Of a DNA stretch of 64,000 bases, positions 43,343 to 51,040 are shown piece after piece (position 1 is the stretch's first letter; every line of letters begins with the position of its first letter). A program made the position numbers and the translations under genes. Source of the stretch: Allobosea sp. BK604. GTDB taxonomy: Bacteria > Pseudomonadota > Alphaproteobacteria > Rhizobiales > Beijerinckiaceae. The DNA lies in contig NZ_SLZF01000002.1 of assembly GCF_004341515.1 (NCBI RefSeq), positions 434,001 through 498,000 on the forward strand, written 5' to 3'. Under the pieces are notes generated by a model, which ran no database searches, was not told where the DNA came from, and saw nothing but the letters and a program-made list of their open reading frames with translations.

Positions 43343-44086
43343 TCAGGGGCTGCCCGTCACCGAAAGAACCTGGCCGGTGATGAAGTCGGCATAGTCCGAG
43401 GCCAGGAACATGACGGCATGCGCGATGTCCTGCGGAGTGCCGGGCCGGCGCCGCGCCGTATTGGCGATCAGGCTCTCCTGCCGCTCGGGCGAGTAGGATT
43501 GCCATTGCCGCTCATAGTCCGGGCTGGTGCGCTGGAAGCCGGGCGCGACCGCGTTGACGGTGATGCCGAACGGCCCGAGCTCCTGGCCTAGCTGGCGCGC
43601 CAGGCCGATCTCGCCGGCCTTGGCCGAGGCATAGGCCTGGATGCCGGTGAGCGAGGTGCGCAGGCCTGCGCCGCTGGCGATGAAGACGATGCGGCCCTTG
43701 CCGCGCCGCTTCATGCCGGGCGTCACCGCCTGGGCGGAGAGAAAGGCGCCGGTGAGGTTGACGTCGAGGATGGCGCGCCAGGCCTCCTCGTCGACCTCCT
43801 CGAGCGGCTTGGCGCTCTGCCCGAGCACGCCGCCCGCGACATAGACCAGCACGTCGGGGCTGCGGCCGGCTGTCTTCTCGCTGGTCTCGATCCAGCCGCG
43901 CAACGCCGCCTTGTTCAAGAGATCGAGCTCGGTCTTGTGAGCCGGCAATCCCGCCATCTCATCGCCGAGCCGGTCGCCGGCGAAGACCTGCGCGCCGCGC
44001 GCGGCGAAGGCCTCGGTGATGCCGCGCCCGATGCCGCGCGCGGCGCCGGCGATCAGGACGGACTGGCTGGTGAACTCAATATTCAT
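43343..44086 (-). CDS. SDR family oxidoreductase
   Basis: This 247-residue short-chain dehydrogenase has cofactor motif AGAARGIG (13-20), VLVYVAGGVLG, FIASGAGLRTSLTGIQAYASAKAG with the Y-x3-K pair (about 151-155) and VAPGFQRT. The start at 44086 overlaps the HyuB stop by ATGA, so it is co-translated with the hydantoinase genes. It probably acts on a keto or hydroxy intermediate. Substrate unknown. Confidence 0.9.
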   Translation of the reverse strand: MNIEFTSQSVLIAGAARGIGRGITEAFAARGAQVFAGDRLGDEMAGLPAHKTELDLLNKAALRGWIETSEKTAGRSPDVLVYVAGGVLGQSAKPLEEVDEEAWRAILDVNLTGAFLSAQAVTPGMKRRGKGRIVFIASGAGLRTSLTGIQAYASAKAGEIGLARQLGQELGPFGITVNAVAPGFQRTSPDYERQWQSYSPERQESLIANTARRRPGTPQDIAHAVMFLASDYADFITGQVLSVTGSP

Positions 44087-46071
44087 GCCGCTTCTCCGAG
44101 CCGTCGCGGCACGATCTGGGGATAGAGCTCCAGCAGGCGGCGATAGGCACGCTCGATCGCGGCGACAGGATCGCCCTCCGCAGCTGTATCGGCGTTCACC
44201 CCAGCAAAAATCTCGTGCTTCATGAAGAAGCGCCATTCGATCGGCAGCGCGAAGAGCTTTTCCGACAGTGCATCCCAGGCTGCGTTCGACCAGACCCGCT
44301 CGAAGGCGAGGCGGGCCGGATCGAAGACGATGCCGGTCTCGCGCTGCTGGCTGTCCGCGCGCGAAGCCTCGGTCGCCGCCTTGTCGAGCAAGCCGTTCCT
44401 GACGACGACGCCATAGGCAAGAGCACCGATCTCGCTGACCTTGCCCTGCGCCACGTCGTCCATCACCTCGGCAACCGGGCGGCTGAAGGGATCGCCCCAA
44501 CCGCCCGCGCCTGCCGCCGAAATCCTCAGCACGTCGCCGGGCGAGCAGCGCACCACATCGGTATTGCCGAGATTCTCCTCCCGCTCCGTCCCGGGATTGC
44601 GCAGGAAGCCGCAGGTCGCGCCGGGCTGGCCCCCTTCCAGGCCCCAGCACGAGAAGCGGACGCGGTCGCGGTTGCGCGCGGTGACGACCGAGTTCGGCGA
44701 GAACATCTGGAAGGTCATCTGCGCGGCAAGGCCACCGCGATAGCGCCCCGCGCCACCGCTATCGGGAACGAGCTCGTAGCTGAGCACACGGATCGGCACC
44801 TCGGATTCAGTGATCTCGATCGGCGTGTTCTTCAGGAAGGAGTTGGAACCGTCCTGGCCGTCCTCGCGGCCGCAGCCGCCGCCGCCGCCGGTGATCGGAT
44901 TGATCGAGGCCATGGCGAGGCGGCCGGTGCGGCTGTCGGTGGTACGGACATTGAGGATACCGCCGCCGCCGGCCGGCCCGGCCGGGAGCCGATCGGGCAA
45001 GGCGAGCGAGAAGGCACCGACGACCATGCCCTGGATGCGGGCGCAGGTCAGACTGCGCATGCCGGTCGCAGCCGGATAGACCGGATTGACCACCGAGCCC
45101 TCCGGCAGGATGCAGCGGACCGGGCGCAGCAGCCCGGTGTTGAGCGCCACGGTCGGATCGAGCGAGTAGACGACGTAGTTGTAGCCGACCAGCGGCAGGA
45201 TGTGCCGCGGCAACCCGCCGGTCGGCATGTTGAGCGCCGATTGCAGCTGGGGGTCGCTGCCGCTGAAGTCGAACACCGCCTCGTCGCCGCTGACGCGCAC
45301 CGTGAGCTTCAGCCGGCACGGGACGCCGCCCGGGCTGTCCTCGTCGATATAGTCGGTGAAGGTGTAGTCGCCGTCCTGCATCGAGGCGAAGAGGCGCCTG
45401 GCCTGGCGGTCGGCGAGATCGAGCACGCCATAGGTGGCGGCGCAGACGGTCTCGACGCCGAAGCGGGCGATCGCCTCGCGGATCTTGCGCTCACCCGTCT
45501 TGAGCGAGGCGATCTGGGCCTTGAGGTCGCCCCAGTTCTGGTCGGGCATGCGGACATTGCGCAGCATGATGCGCAGCACGTCCTGGTTCATCACGCCGCG
45601 CTCGACGAGCTTGGTCGGCGGGATGCGGATGCCTTCCTGCTGGACCTCGGTCAGTGCCCGCGACAGCGAGGCCGGCACCGCCCCGCCCATGTCGGTGTTG
45701 TGGATATGGCCAACGGCGAAGCAGACCAGGGTCTCGCCCTCGAAGATCGGCATCCACAGATGCATGTCCGGCGCATGGGTGCAGACATAGCCGGAATAGG
45801 GATCGTTGGTGATGCAGATATCGCCCGGCGCATAACCTGGGATCGCCTCGATCGCGCCCTTGTAGTCGAGCCCGATGAACCAGGTCGCGCCGAGATCCTT
45901 CGGACTGGCGAAGGTCTGGCCGCAGGGCGTGGTCAGGCCGCTGGTGAAATCCTCGGTCTCCTTGACGAAGGCCGAATGGGCGGTGCGCAGCAAGGTATAG
46001 GCCATGCTCTCGGCGGCAGCCTCGAAATGGCTCTTCAGGATCTGGAGCGTGACCGGATCGAGCGTCGTCAT
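44083..46071 (-). CDS. hyuB: hydantoinase B / oxoprolinase family protein (HyuB)
   Basis: This 662-residue cytosolic subunit shows HyuB landmarks: TLQILKSHFEAAAESMAYTLLRTAHSAFVKE at the start, GDICITNDPYSG (about 87-98), VGHIHNTDMGGAVPAS (about 124-139) and MQMFSPNSVV late. It acts with HyuA in ATP-dependent opening of a cyclic amide such as 5-oxoproline, hydantoin or a lactam. Its length (about 570-660) fits bacterial HyuB. It overlaps HyuA by ATGA. The exact substrate is unknown. Confidence 0.9.
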   Translation of the reverse strand: MTTLDPVTLQILKSHFEAAAESMAYTLLRTAHSAFVKETEDFTSGLTTPCGQTFASPKDLGATWFIGLDYKGAIEAIPGYAPGDICITNDPYSGYVCTHAPDMHLWMPIFEGETLVCFAVGHIHNTDMGGAVPASLSRALTEVQQEGIRIPPTKLVERGVMNQDVLRIMLRNVRMPDQNWGDLKAQIASLKTGERKIREAIARFGVETVCAATYGVLDLADRQARRLFASMQDGDYTFTDYIDEDSPGGVPCRLKLTVRVSGDEAVFDFSGSDPQLQSALNMPTGGLPRHILPLVGYNYVVYSLDPTVALNTGLLRPVRCILPEGSVVNPVYPAATGMRSLTCARIQGMVVGAFSLALPDRLPAGPAGGGGILNVRTTDSRTGRLAMASINPITGGGGGCGREDGQDGSNSFLKNTPIEITESEVPIRVLSYELVPDSGGAGRYRGGLAAQMTFQMFSPNSVVTARNRDRVRFSCWGLEGGQPGATCGFLRNPGTEREENLGNTDVVRCSPGDVLRISAAGAGGWGDPFSRPVAEVMDDVAQGKVSEIGALAYGVVVRNGLLDKAATEASRADSQQRETGIVFDPARLAFERVWSNAAWDALSEKLFALPIEWRFFMKHEIFAGVNADTAAEGDPVAAIERAYRRLLELYPQIVPRRLGEAA

Positions 46072-48113
46072 GCCGTGCCCCGCCTCAGGATCAGGTTGCC
46101 ATAGCCATCGACCTCGCCGGTGAAGCCGGGCGGAGCCCAGGTCGTCGTGTCGTCCTGGATCACCACGGCCGGGCCGGCGAAGCGGCTGCCGGGCTTCAGG
46201 TCGCGGCGCTCGAACAGGCCGGCATCGATCTCGCGGCCACGATGACTCACCCGCAGCCTCCGCTGCGGCGTTGTTTCGACAGGATCGGCGGCGCGCTCAG
46301 GGAAGTTCGGCTTCGGCGTGAGCCCGGCGATGACGACGCGCAGGGCGACGATCTGGACGGCGGCCTGCTCATCGGCATGATCGTAGATCTCGGCATGGCG
46401 GGCATGGAAGGCGGCTGCGATTGCCTTGTCGTCTCCCAGCGTGATCCAGGCTTCCTCCAGCGGCGTCTCGATCTCGTAGGATTGGCCGCGATAGCGCATA
46501 TCGCCGGAGATCGTGACGGCAGCCTCGCCGCGATGGCCCTGTCCGTCCTGCAGCCAGGCGCGCGCCTCGGCGATGAGGTCGGAGAGCGCCTGCGCCAAGG
46601 CAGGCATGGATGCGGCTTCGACGTCCTGGAAGACGACGCGCACGAAATCGGAGCGCAGATCCGCCAGCAGACCGCCGAGCGCGGCAAGGACGCCGGGCGT
46701 CTCCGGCACGATGACGGTCTCCATTCCCATCGCCTCGGCCAGGAGACAGCCCAGCATCGGACCGGCGCCGCCGAAGGCGAGCAGCGCATAGCCGCTCGGC
46801 TCCTCGCCGACCTGGGAGAACAGCCGGCTGGTCTCGCGATACATGTTGGCGACGGCAAGATCGATCACCGCTTCGGCGGTCGCGGCAGGGCTGCGCGCAA
46901 GACCTCCTGCCAGCGGCTCGATCGCGGCAAGCGCGCGGGCGCGATCGACGCTGACGGCGCCATAGCCGAGTTCGGCAGCGCCCAGCACGCCGGTGACCGC
47001 GAAGGCGTCGGTGATCGTTGCCCGCTGGCCGCCACGCCCATAGCAGGCCGGGCCGGGCATGGAGCCGGCGCTTTCCGGGCCGACGCGCAGCACACCCAGA
47101 GAATCGACGCTCGCGATCGAGCCGCCGCCGGCGCCTATCGAGGAGACCGAGACTGTCGGCAGATAGATCGGGTAGCGTCCGACCAATTCGCCGGAGCGGA
47201 AATCGGGCATGCCGTCGCGGAGCAAGGCGACATCCGCGCTGGTGCCGCCGATATCCAGGCTCATCAGCCGGTCGAACCCGGAGCGCTGCGCCACGAAGCC
47301 GGCGCCGATCACGCCCGCCGCCGTGCCGGACAGCAGCATCTCGATGCTGCGCTCCTTGCCTGCGGCTGCGGTCATCACGCCGCCATTGGACTTGGTGATC
47401 ATCGGAGGCGGAACGACGCCGCGCTGGTGCAAGGCCTCTTCGAGCCGGCCGATATAATGCGAGACGCGCGGCTGTACCGAGCCGTGAATGCAGGCCGTGA
47501 TGGTGCGCTCGTATTCGCGCACGATCGGCCAGACCTCCGCCGAGCAGAAAACCGGCAGCCCAGGGCGCAGGCGGTTCAGGATCTCCTTGACCAGGCGCTC
47601 ATGCGCGGGATTGGCGTAGCTGTGCAGGAAAGCGAGTACGACGCCCTCGGCGCCGGCGGCCTCGGCTCGCGCGAGGGCGGCCGCGATCGCCGGCTCCTGC
47701 GGCACGATCTCGGCCTTGCCATCGGCATTCATGCGCTCGCGCAGGGGGATGACCCGATCACGCGGAACCAGCGGCGGCGGCCGGCGCGAGAACAGATCAT
47801 AGGGATCCGGGATCTTGAGCCGAGCCAGCTCGAGCACGTCACGGAAGCCTTCGGTGACGAACAGGCACAGCCTGGCGCCGGTGCCCTGGATGATGCTGTT
47901 CACGCCCACGGTGGAGCCATGGGTGAAATACGAGACGTCGGATGGAGCGATGCCGAAGCGGCCTTCGATCTCGTCCAGCCCCTGCAGAACCTCGGCGCCG
48001 GGAGCATCCGGCCGCGACAGCACCTTCAGCGTATGCAGCGCAGAAGAGGTTTCGTCGAAGACGCAGAAATCGGTGAAAGTGCCGCCGATATCGACGCCGA
48101 TACGGTATCCCAA
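46068..48113 (-). CDS. hyuA: hydantoinase A / oxoprolinase family protein (HyuA)
   Basis: This 681-residue ASKHA-fold ATPase subunit has the phosphate-binding motif RIGVDIGGTFTDFCVFDE at the N-terminus, FTHGSTVGVNSIIQGTGARL (about 60-80), MSLDIGGTSADVAL (about 279-292) and GYALLAFGGAGPM (about 440-453). It activates the amide with ATP while HyuB completes hydrolysis. It is second in the minus-strand operon, separated from the first SDR gene by a repeat element. Confidence 0.92.
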   Translation of the reverse strand: MGYRIGVDIGGTFTDFCVFDETSSALHTLKVLSRPDAPGAEVLQGLDEIEGRFGIAPSDVSYFTHGSTVGVNSIIQGTGARLCLFVTEGFRDVLELARLKIPDPYDLFSRRPPPLVPRDRVIPLRERMNADGKAEIVPQEPAIAAALARAEAAGAEGVVLAFLHSYANPAHERLVKEILNRLRPGLPVFCSAEVWPIVREYERTITACIHGSVQPRVSHYIGRLEEALHQRGVVPPPMITKSNGGVMTAAAGKERSIEMLLSGTAAGVIGAGFVAQRSGFDRLMSLDIGGTSADVALLRDGMPDFRSGELVGRYPIYLPTVSVSSIGAGGGSIASVDSLGVLRVGPESAGSMPGPACYGRGGQRATITDAFAVTGVLGAAELGYGAVSVDRARALAAIEPLAGGLARSPAATAEAVIDLAVANMYRETSRLFSQVGEEPSGYALLAFGGAGPMLGCLLAEAMGMETVIVPETPGVLAALGGLLADLRSDFVRVVFQDVEAASMPALAQALSDLIAEARAWLQDGQGHRGEAAVTISGDMRYRGQSYEIETPLEEAWITLGDDKAIAAAFHARHAEIYDHADEQAAVQIVALRVVIAGLTPKPNFPERAADPVETTPQRRLRVSHRGREIDAGLFERRDLKPGSRFAGPAVVIQDDTTTWAPPGFTGEVDGYGNLILRRGTA

Positions 48114-48216
48114 AGTTCAGCTCCGTCCGTTCGCTGCGTCGACAGGCAAGGGACGTGCCTTCGCTCCGGCATGCCGCGCAATCTCGGGTGGCGACGGGTT
48201 CATGAGCCGACCCTCA

Positions 48217-48319
48217 GAGCATTTCCGCGTTTCTCCGAATCGCGGAAATGCTCTATCCTTTTGTTTTGATGCATTTTCTTCACGCGAACCGGTCTCCACT
48301 TCGCTCGAAAATGCTCTAG
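48217..48319 (-). repeat. RIME1-like element, copy 4
   Basis: This 103-bp copy is on the opposite strand to that at 3541-3643, the same length and about 90 percent identical by eye. On the minus strand it starts CTAGAGCATTTTC. That CTAG (48316-48319) contains the TAG stop of the SDR gene read in the same direction. It occupies most of the SDR-hyuA gap and could attenuate transcription into hyuA. Confidence 0.8.
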
Positions 48320-49077
48320 ATGTGGTACTGGAAGCCATCGACGATCAGCGCCTGGCCGGTGATGAAACACGGTTTCGAATTGGCCAGGAACAGCACGGTT
48401 TGCGCGACATCCTCGGGCTTGCCCATGCGCCGCAGGGAAATGCCGGCTTCCGCGAGGGCCGCGCCACGCTCGCGTGTCAGCGTATTGCCGAGTTCGGTCT
48501 CGATGACGCCGGGACAGACCGCATTGACCAGGATCGAGGGGCCGAGCTCCTTGGCCAGAGCCTTGGTCATGCCGATGATGCCGGCCTTGGCGGAGGCATA
48601 GGCAAAGCGGCTGACCGCCGCCGTGACGCCGCCGCTATGGGCGTTGAGCGAGGACATCGAGATGATGCGGCCGCCGCCCTGCTCGAGCATGACCGGCGCC
48701 ACGGCGCGAATATAGTTGAAGCAGCTCTTCAGGTTGATCGCGAGGGTCCGATCGAACTCCTCCTCGGAGATCTCGAGGATGCCCTTCGGCATCGAGCGCC
48801 CGGCATTGTTCACGAGCACGTCGATCTGACCGAACTGCGCGACGACCTTCCGAGCGATGTCCTGAGCGTCGACGAAGGAGGAGACGTCCGCCTCGAAGGT
48901 CATGACCTCCCGGCCGAGCTCGCGGATTTCCCCGGCCGTGCGATCGAGTTCCGGACGGAGCAGGTCGACGAGCGCGATATCGAAGCCGGCGCCGGCCAAT
49001 GCCTTTGCGCAGGCGCGGCCGATGCCGCGCGCGCCACCGGTCACGATCGCTACGGAGCGTTGATCAGATGCTGCCAT
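48316..49077 (-). CDS. SDR family oxidoreductase (FabG-like)
   Basis: This 253-residue short-chain dehydrogenase has TGGARGIG (13-20), DVLVNNAGRSM (about 85-95), SMSSLNAHSGGVTAAVSRFAYASAKAG with the Y-x3-K pair (about 155-159), and VCPGVIETELG. It is first in the leftward operon that continues with HyuA/HyuB and the Dpp-type importer, and divergent from the IclR gene. Its TAG stop is provided by the repeat element. Confidence 0.9.
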   Translation of the reverse strand: MAASDQRSVAIVTGGARGIGRACAKALAGAGFDIALVDLLRPELDRTAGEIRELGREVMTFEADVSSFVDAQDIARKVVAQFGQIDVLVNNAGRSMPKGILEISEEEFDRTLAINLKSCFNYIRAVAPVMLEQGGGRIISMSSLNAHSGGVTAAVSRFAYASAKAGIIGMTKALAKELGPSILVNAVCPGVIETELGNTLTRERGAALAEAGISLRRMGKPEDVAQTVLFLANSKPCFITGQALIVDGFQYHI

Positions 49078-49176
49078 GATACGAATTCACCCCGCAAAGC
49101 GTCTTGAATTCCAGCCGATTAAGGGGAAGCGTATCGGCGGCTAAATTGTCCGGCAAGCTGGATTGGGTTCACATAT

Positions 49177-49935
49177 ATGAATACCGAGGTGAAGTCGGCG
49201 GCGCGTATGCTCGATTTGCTGGAGTATCTCGCCGGCTGCCCGGAACCCGTGCGATTAAAGGAAATCGTCGCCGCCCTGGGCTTTCCCAAGAGCAGCGCGC
49301 ATGCACTGGCGCAGACCCTGGTCTCGCGCGGCTATGCCATCCAGGACGCGGCGGAGCGCTACGTGCTGGTTCATGCCAGCCGGCACCGCTCGGCCACGCG
49401 GGCGAATGAGGCGCGCCTGCTATCGGCGGCGCATCCGATCATGGAGCAACTGCGCGACAGGTCCGGGGAAACGGCCATCCTCGTCGTGCGCACGACGCGC
49501 GGAGAAACGAAGCGGCTTGCCAAATGCGTCAGCCGGCAGGCCATCAGATTCGACATCGAGCTCGACGGCCAGAGCGAATCCTATTGCACGGCGACGGGCA
49601 GGCTGCTGCTGGCCCATTGGGACAGTGCGCAGGCGAACGCCTATCTGGCGCGGGTTCCGCTGATTGCGCGCACGCCCAGGACCGTCGTCGAGCCCGATGC
49701 GATCCGTGAGATCTTCAGGTCGATCCGCGAGACGGGCGTGTCGATCTGCGACGAAGAGCATGTGATCGGATCGACCGGCCTGGCGGCCCCGATCCGCGGA
49801 CGGGACGGTACGGTGGTCGCCGCGCTGAATCTCGGGGTCGTCACCACGCGCTATCGCGAGCGGAGCGTGGACCTGATCGAGATGCTCAGGGACGCCGCAG
49901 GTCAGATCAGCAAGCGGCTTGGCTTCGACGGCTAA
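49177..49935 (+). CDS. IclR family transcriptional regulator
   Basis: This 252-residue protein has an N-terminal winged HTH (AARMLDLLEYLAGCPEPVRLKEIVAALGFPKSSAHALAQTLVSRGYA) and an IclR effector domain (LDGQSESYCTATGRLLLAHW, VGST-like IGSTGLAAPIRGRDGTVVAALNLGV). It is divergent from the SDR-Hyu-Dpp operon and is its likely regulator. The ATG at 49177 has no strong SD. Its TAA stop lies in a truncated repeat element (CTAA in place of CTAG). Confidence 0.92.
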   Translation: MNTEVKSAARMLDLLEYLAGCPEPVRLKEIVAALGFPKSSAHALAQTLVSRGYAIQDAAERYVLVHASRHRSATRANEARLLSAAHPIMEQLRDRSGETAILVVRTTRGETKRLAKCVSRQAIRFDIELDGQSESYCTATGRLLLAHWDSAQANAYLARVPLIARTPRTVVEPDAIREIFRSIRETGVSICDEEHVIGSTGLAAPIRGRDGTVVAALNLGVVTTRYRERSVDLIEMLRDAAGQISKRLGFDG

Positions 49936-49957
49936 AGCATTCTCGAGCGGAGCGGAA
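49932..49957 (+). repeat. truncated RIME1-like element
   Basis: CTAAAGCATTCTCGAGCGGA and the next few bases match the first 25 bp of the element at 3541, with several substitutions. The rest is missing. The first bases give the TAA stop of the IclR gene. Confidence 0.55.
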
Positions 49958-49971
49958 ATCGAGTCGATCGG

Positions 49972-51033
49972 TCAAGGCACGAGAACGATGCCGGTATCCG
50001 CGAAGGCGAGCCGGATGGCGTCGCCGGCCGTGGGCAGGTGCTCGTTATGCGGACTGATCACGAAAAGCTCGCCGACGGGCGTGTCCACGATCAGGTCGAC
50101 ATGGTTGCCGAGATAGGAACTCTTGCGGATCGTTCCCGGCAGGGCATTTTCCGGCCCCGAGCGCGTCACCAGCAGACTGTGCGGGCGGATCGCGATCTTG
50201 GCCGCACCGGCCGGGAGCCCGCGCGACGGCAGGCTCAGCCGCGCCGGCCCGAGCGCGACCTCGGCGCGCCCATCCGCGACGGCGGTGATCGTGACATCCA
50301 GCAGATTGGCGTCGCCGATGAAATCGGCCACGAATGCGTCGGCGGGGGCCTCGTAGAGCTCGCGCGGCGTGCCTTGCTGCGCGACGCGCGCATTGGACAT
50401 CACGATGATCCTGTCGGAAACGGCGAGCGCCTCCTCCTGGTCATGGGTGACATAGGCGACCGTCAGGTTCAGGGCCTGCTGCAGGTCACGGATCTCCTGC
50501 CGCACCCTGCGCCGAAGCTTGGCGTCGAGATTCGAGAGCGGCTCGTCGAAGAGCAGGACCTGGGGCTCCAGCACGAGCGCGCGTGCCACCGCCACGCGCT
50601 GCTGCTGGCCGCCGGACAGCTCGGACGGATAGCGCTTCTCGAATCCTTTCAGCCCGACCAGCGCGAGCTTCTCCAGGGCCATCTCCTGCGCCTGCGCTTT
50701 CGACAAGCCCTTCACGGTCGGGCCGTAAGCGGCGTTCTCCAGCACGCTCATATGCGGGAACAGGGCATAGGACTGGAACACCATGCTGACGTCGCGATCG
50801 GCCGCCGACAGGCGCGTCACGTCCTTGCCGCCGATCAGGACCTGGCCTTCGCTGGCGATCTCGAGCCCGGCGATCATGCGCAGCGTCGTGGTCTTGCCGC
50901 AGCCGGAGGGGCCGAGCAGCGTGACGAGTTGCCCGGCCTCGATGGTGAAGCTGACATCGTCCACCGCCGTGACCGCGCCGTAGCGCATGCTGACATGGCG
51001 GAACTCGACGGAGGCGGGTCCTGCTTTGGGCAT
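49972..51033 (-). CDS. ABC transporter ATPase of the AfuC/FbpC/PotA type
   Basis: This 353-residue ATPase has Walker A GPSGCGKTT (41-49), signature LSGGQQQR (139-146), Walker B VLLFDEP (159-165) and a C-terminal TOBE region (about 280-353). It belongs to the group serving ferric iron, polyamine, 2-aminoethylphosphonate and sugar-phosphate (AfuABC) importers. It is third in the binding protein-permease-ATPase order, 7 nt after the permease stop. Its context next to inositol genes argues against iron. Confidence 0.92.
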   Translation of the reverse strand: MPKAGPASVEFRHVSMRYGAVTAVDDVSFTIEAGQLVTLLGPSGCGKTTTLRMIAGLEIASEGQVLIGGKDVTRLSAADRDVSMVFQSYALFPHMSVLENAAYGPTVKGLSKAQAQEMALEKLALVGLKGFEKRYPSELSGGQQQRVAVARALVLEPQVLLFDEPLSNLDAKLRRRVRQEIRDLQQALNLTVAYVTHDQEEALAVSDRIIVMSNARVAQQGTPRELYEAPADAFVADFIGDANLLDVTITAVADGRAEVALGPARLSLPSRGLPAGAAKIAIRPHSLLVTRSGPENALPGTIRKSSYLGNHVDLIVDTPVGELFVISPHNEHLPTAGDAIRLAFADTGIVLVP

Positions 51034-51040
51034 GGCGGCG

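Noticed and set aside
40821..43394. An 857-codon plus-strand open frame opposite dppB and dppA
   Set aside because: It is antisense to clear ABC transporter genes, with no domain, SD or promoter.
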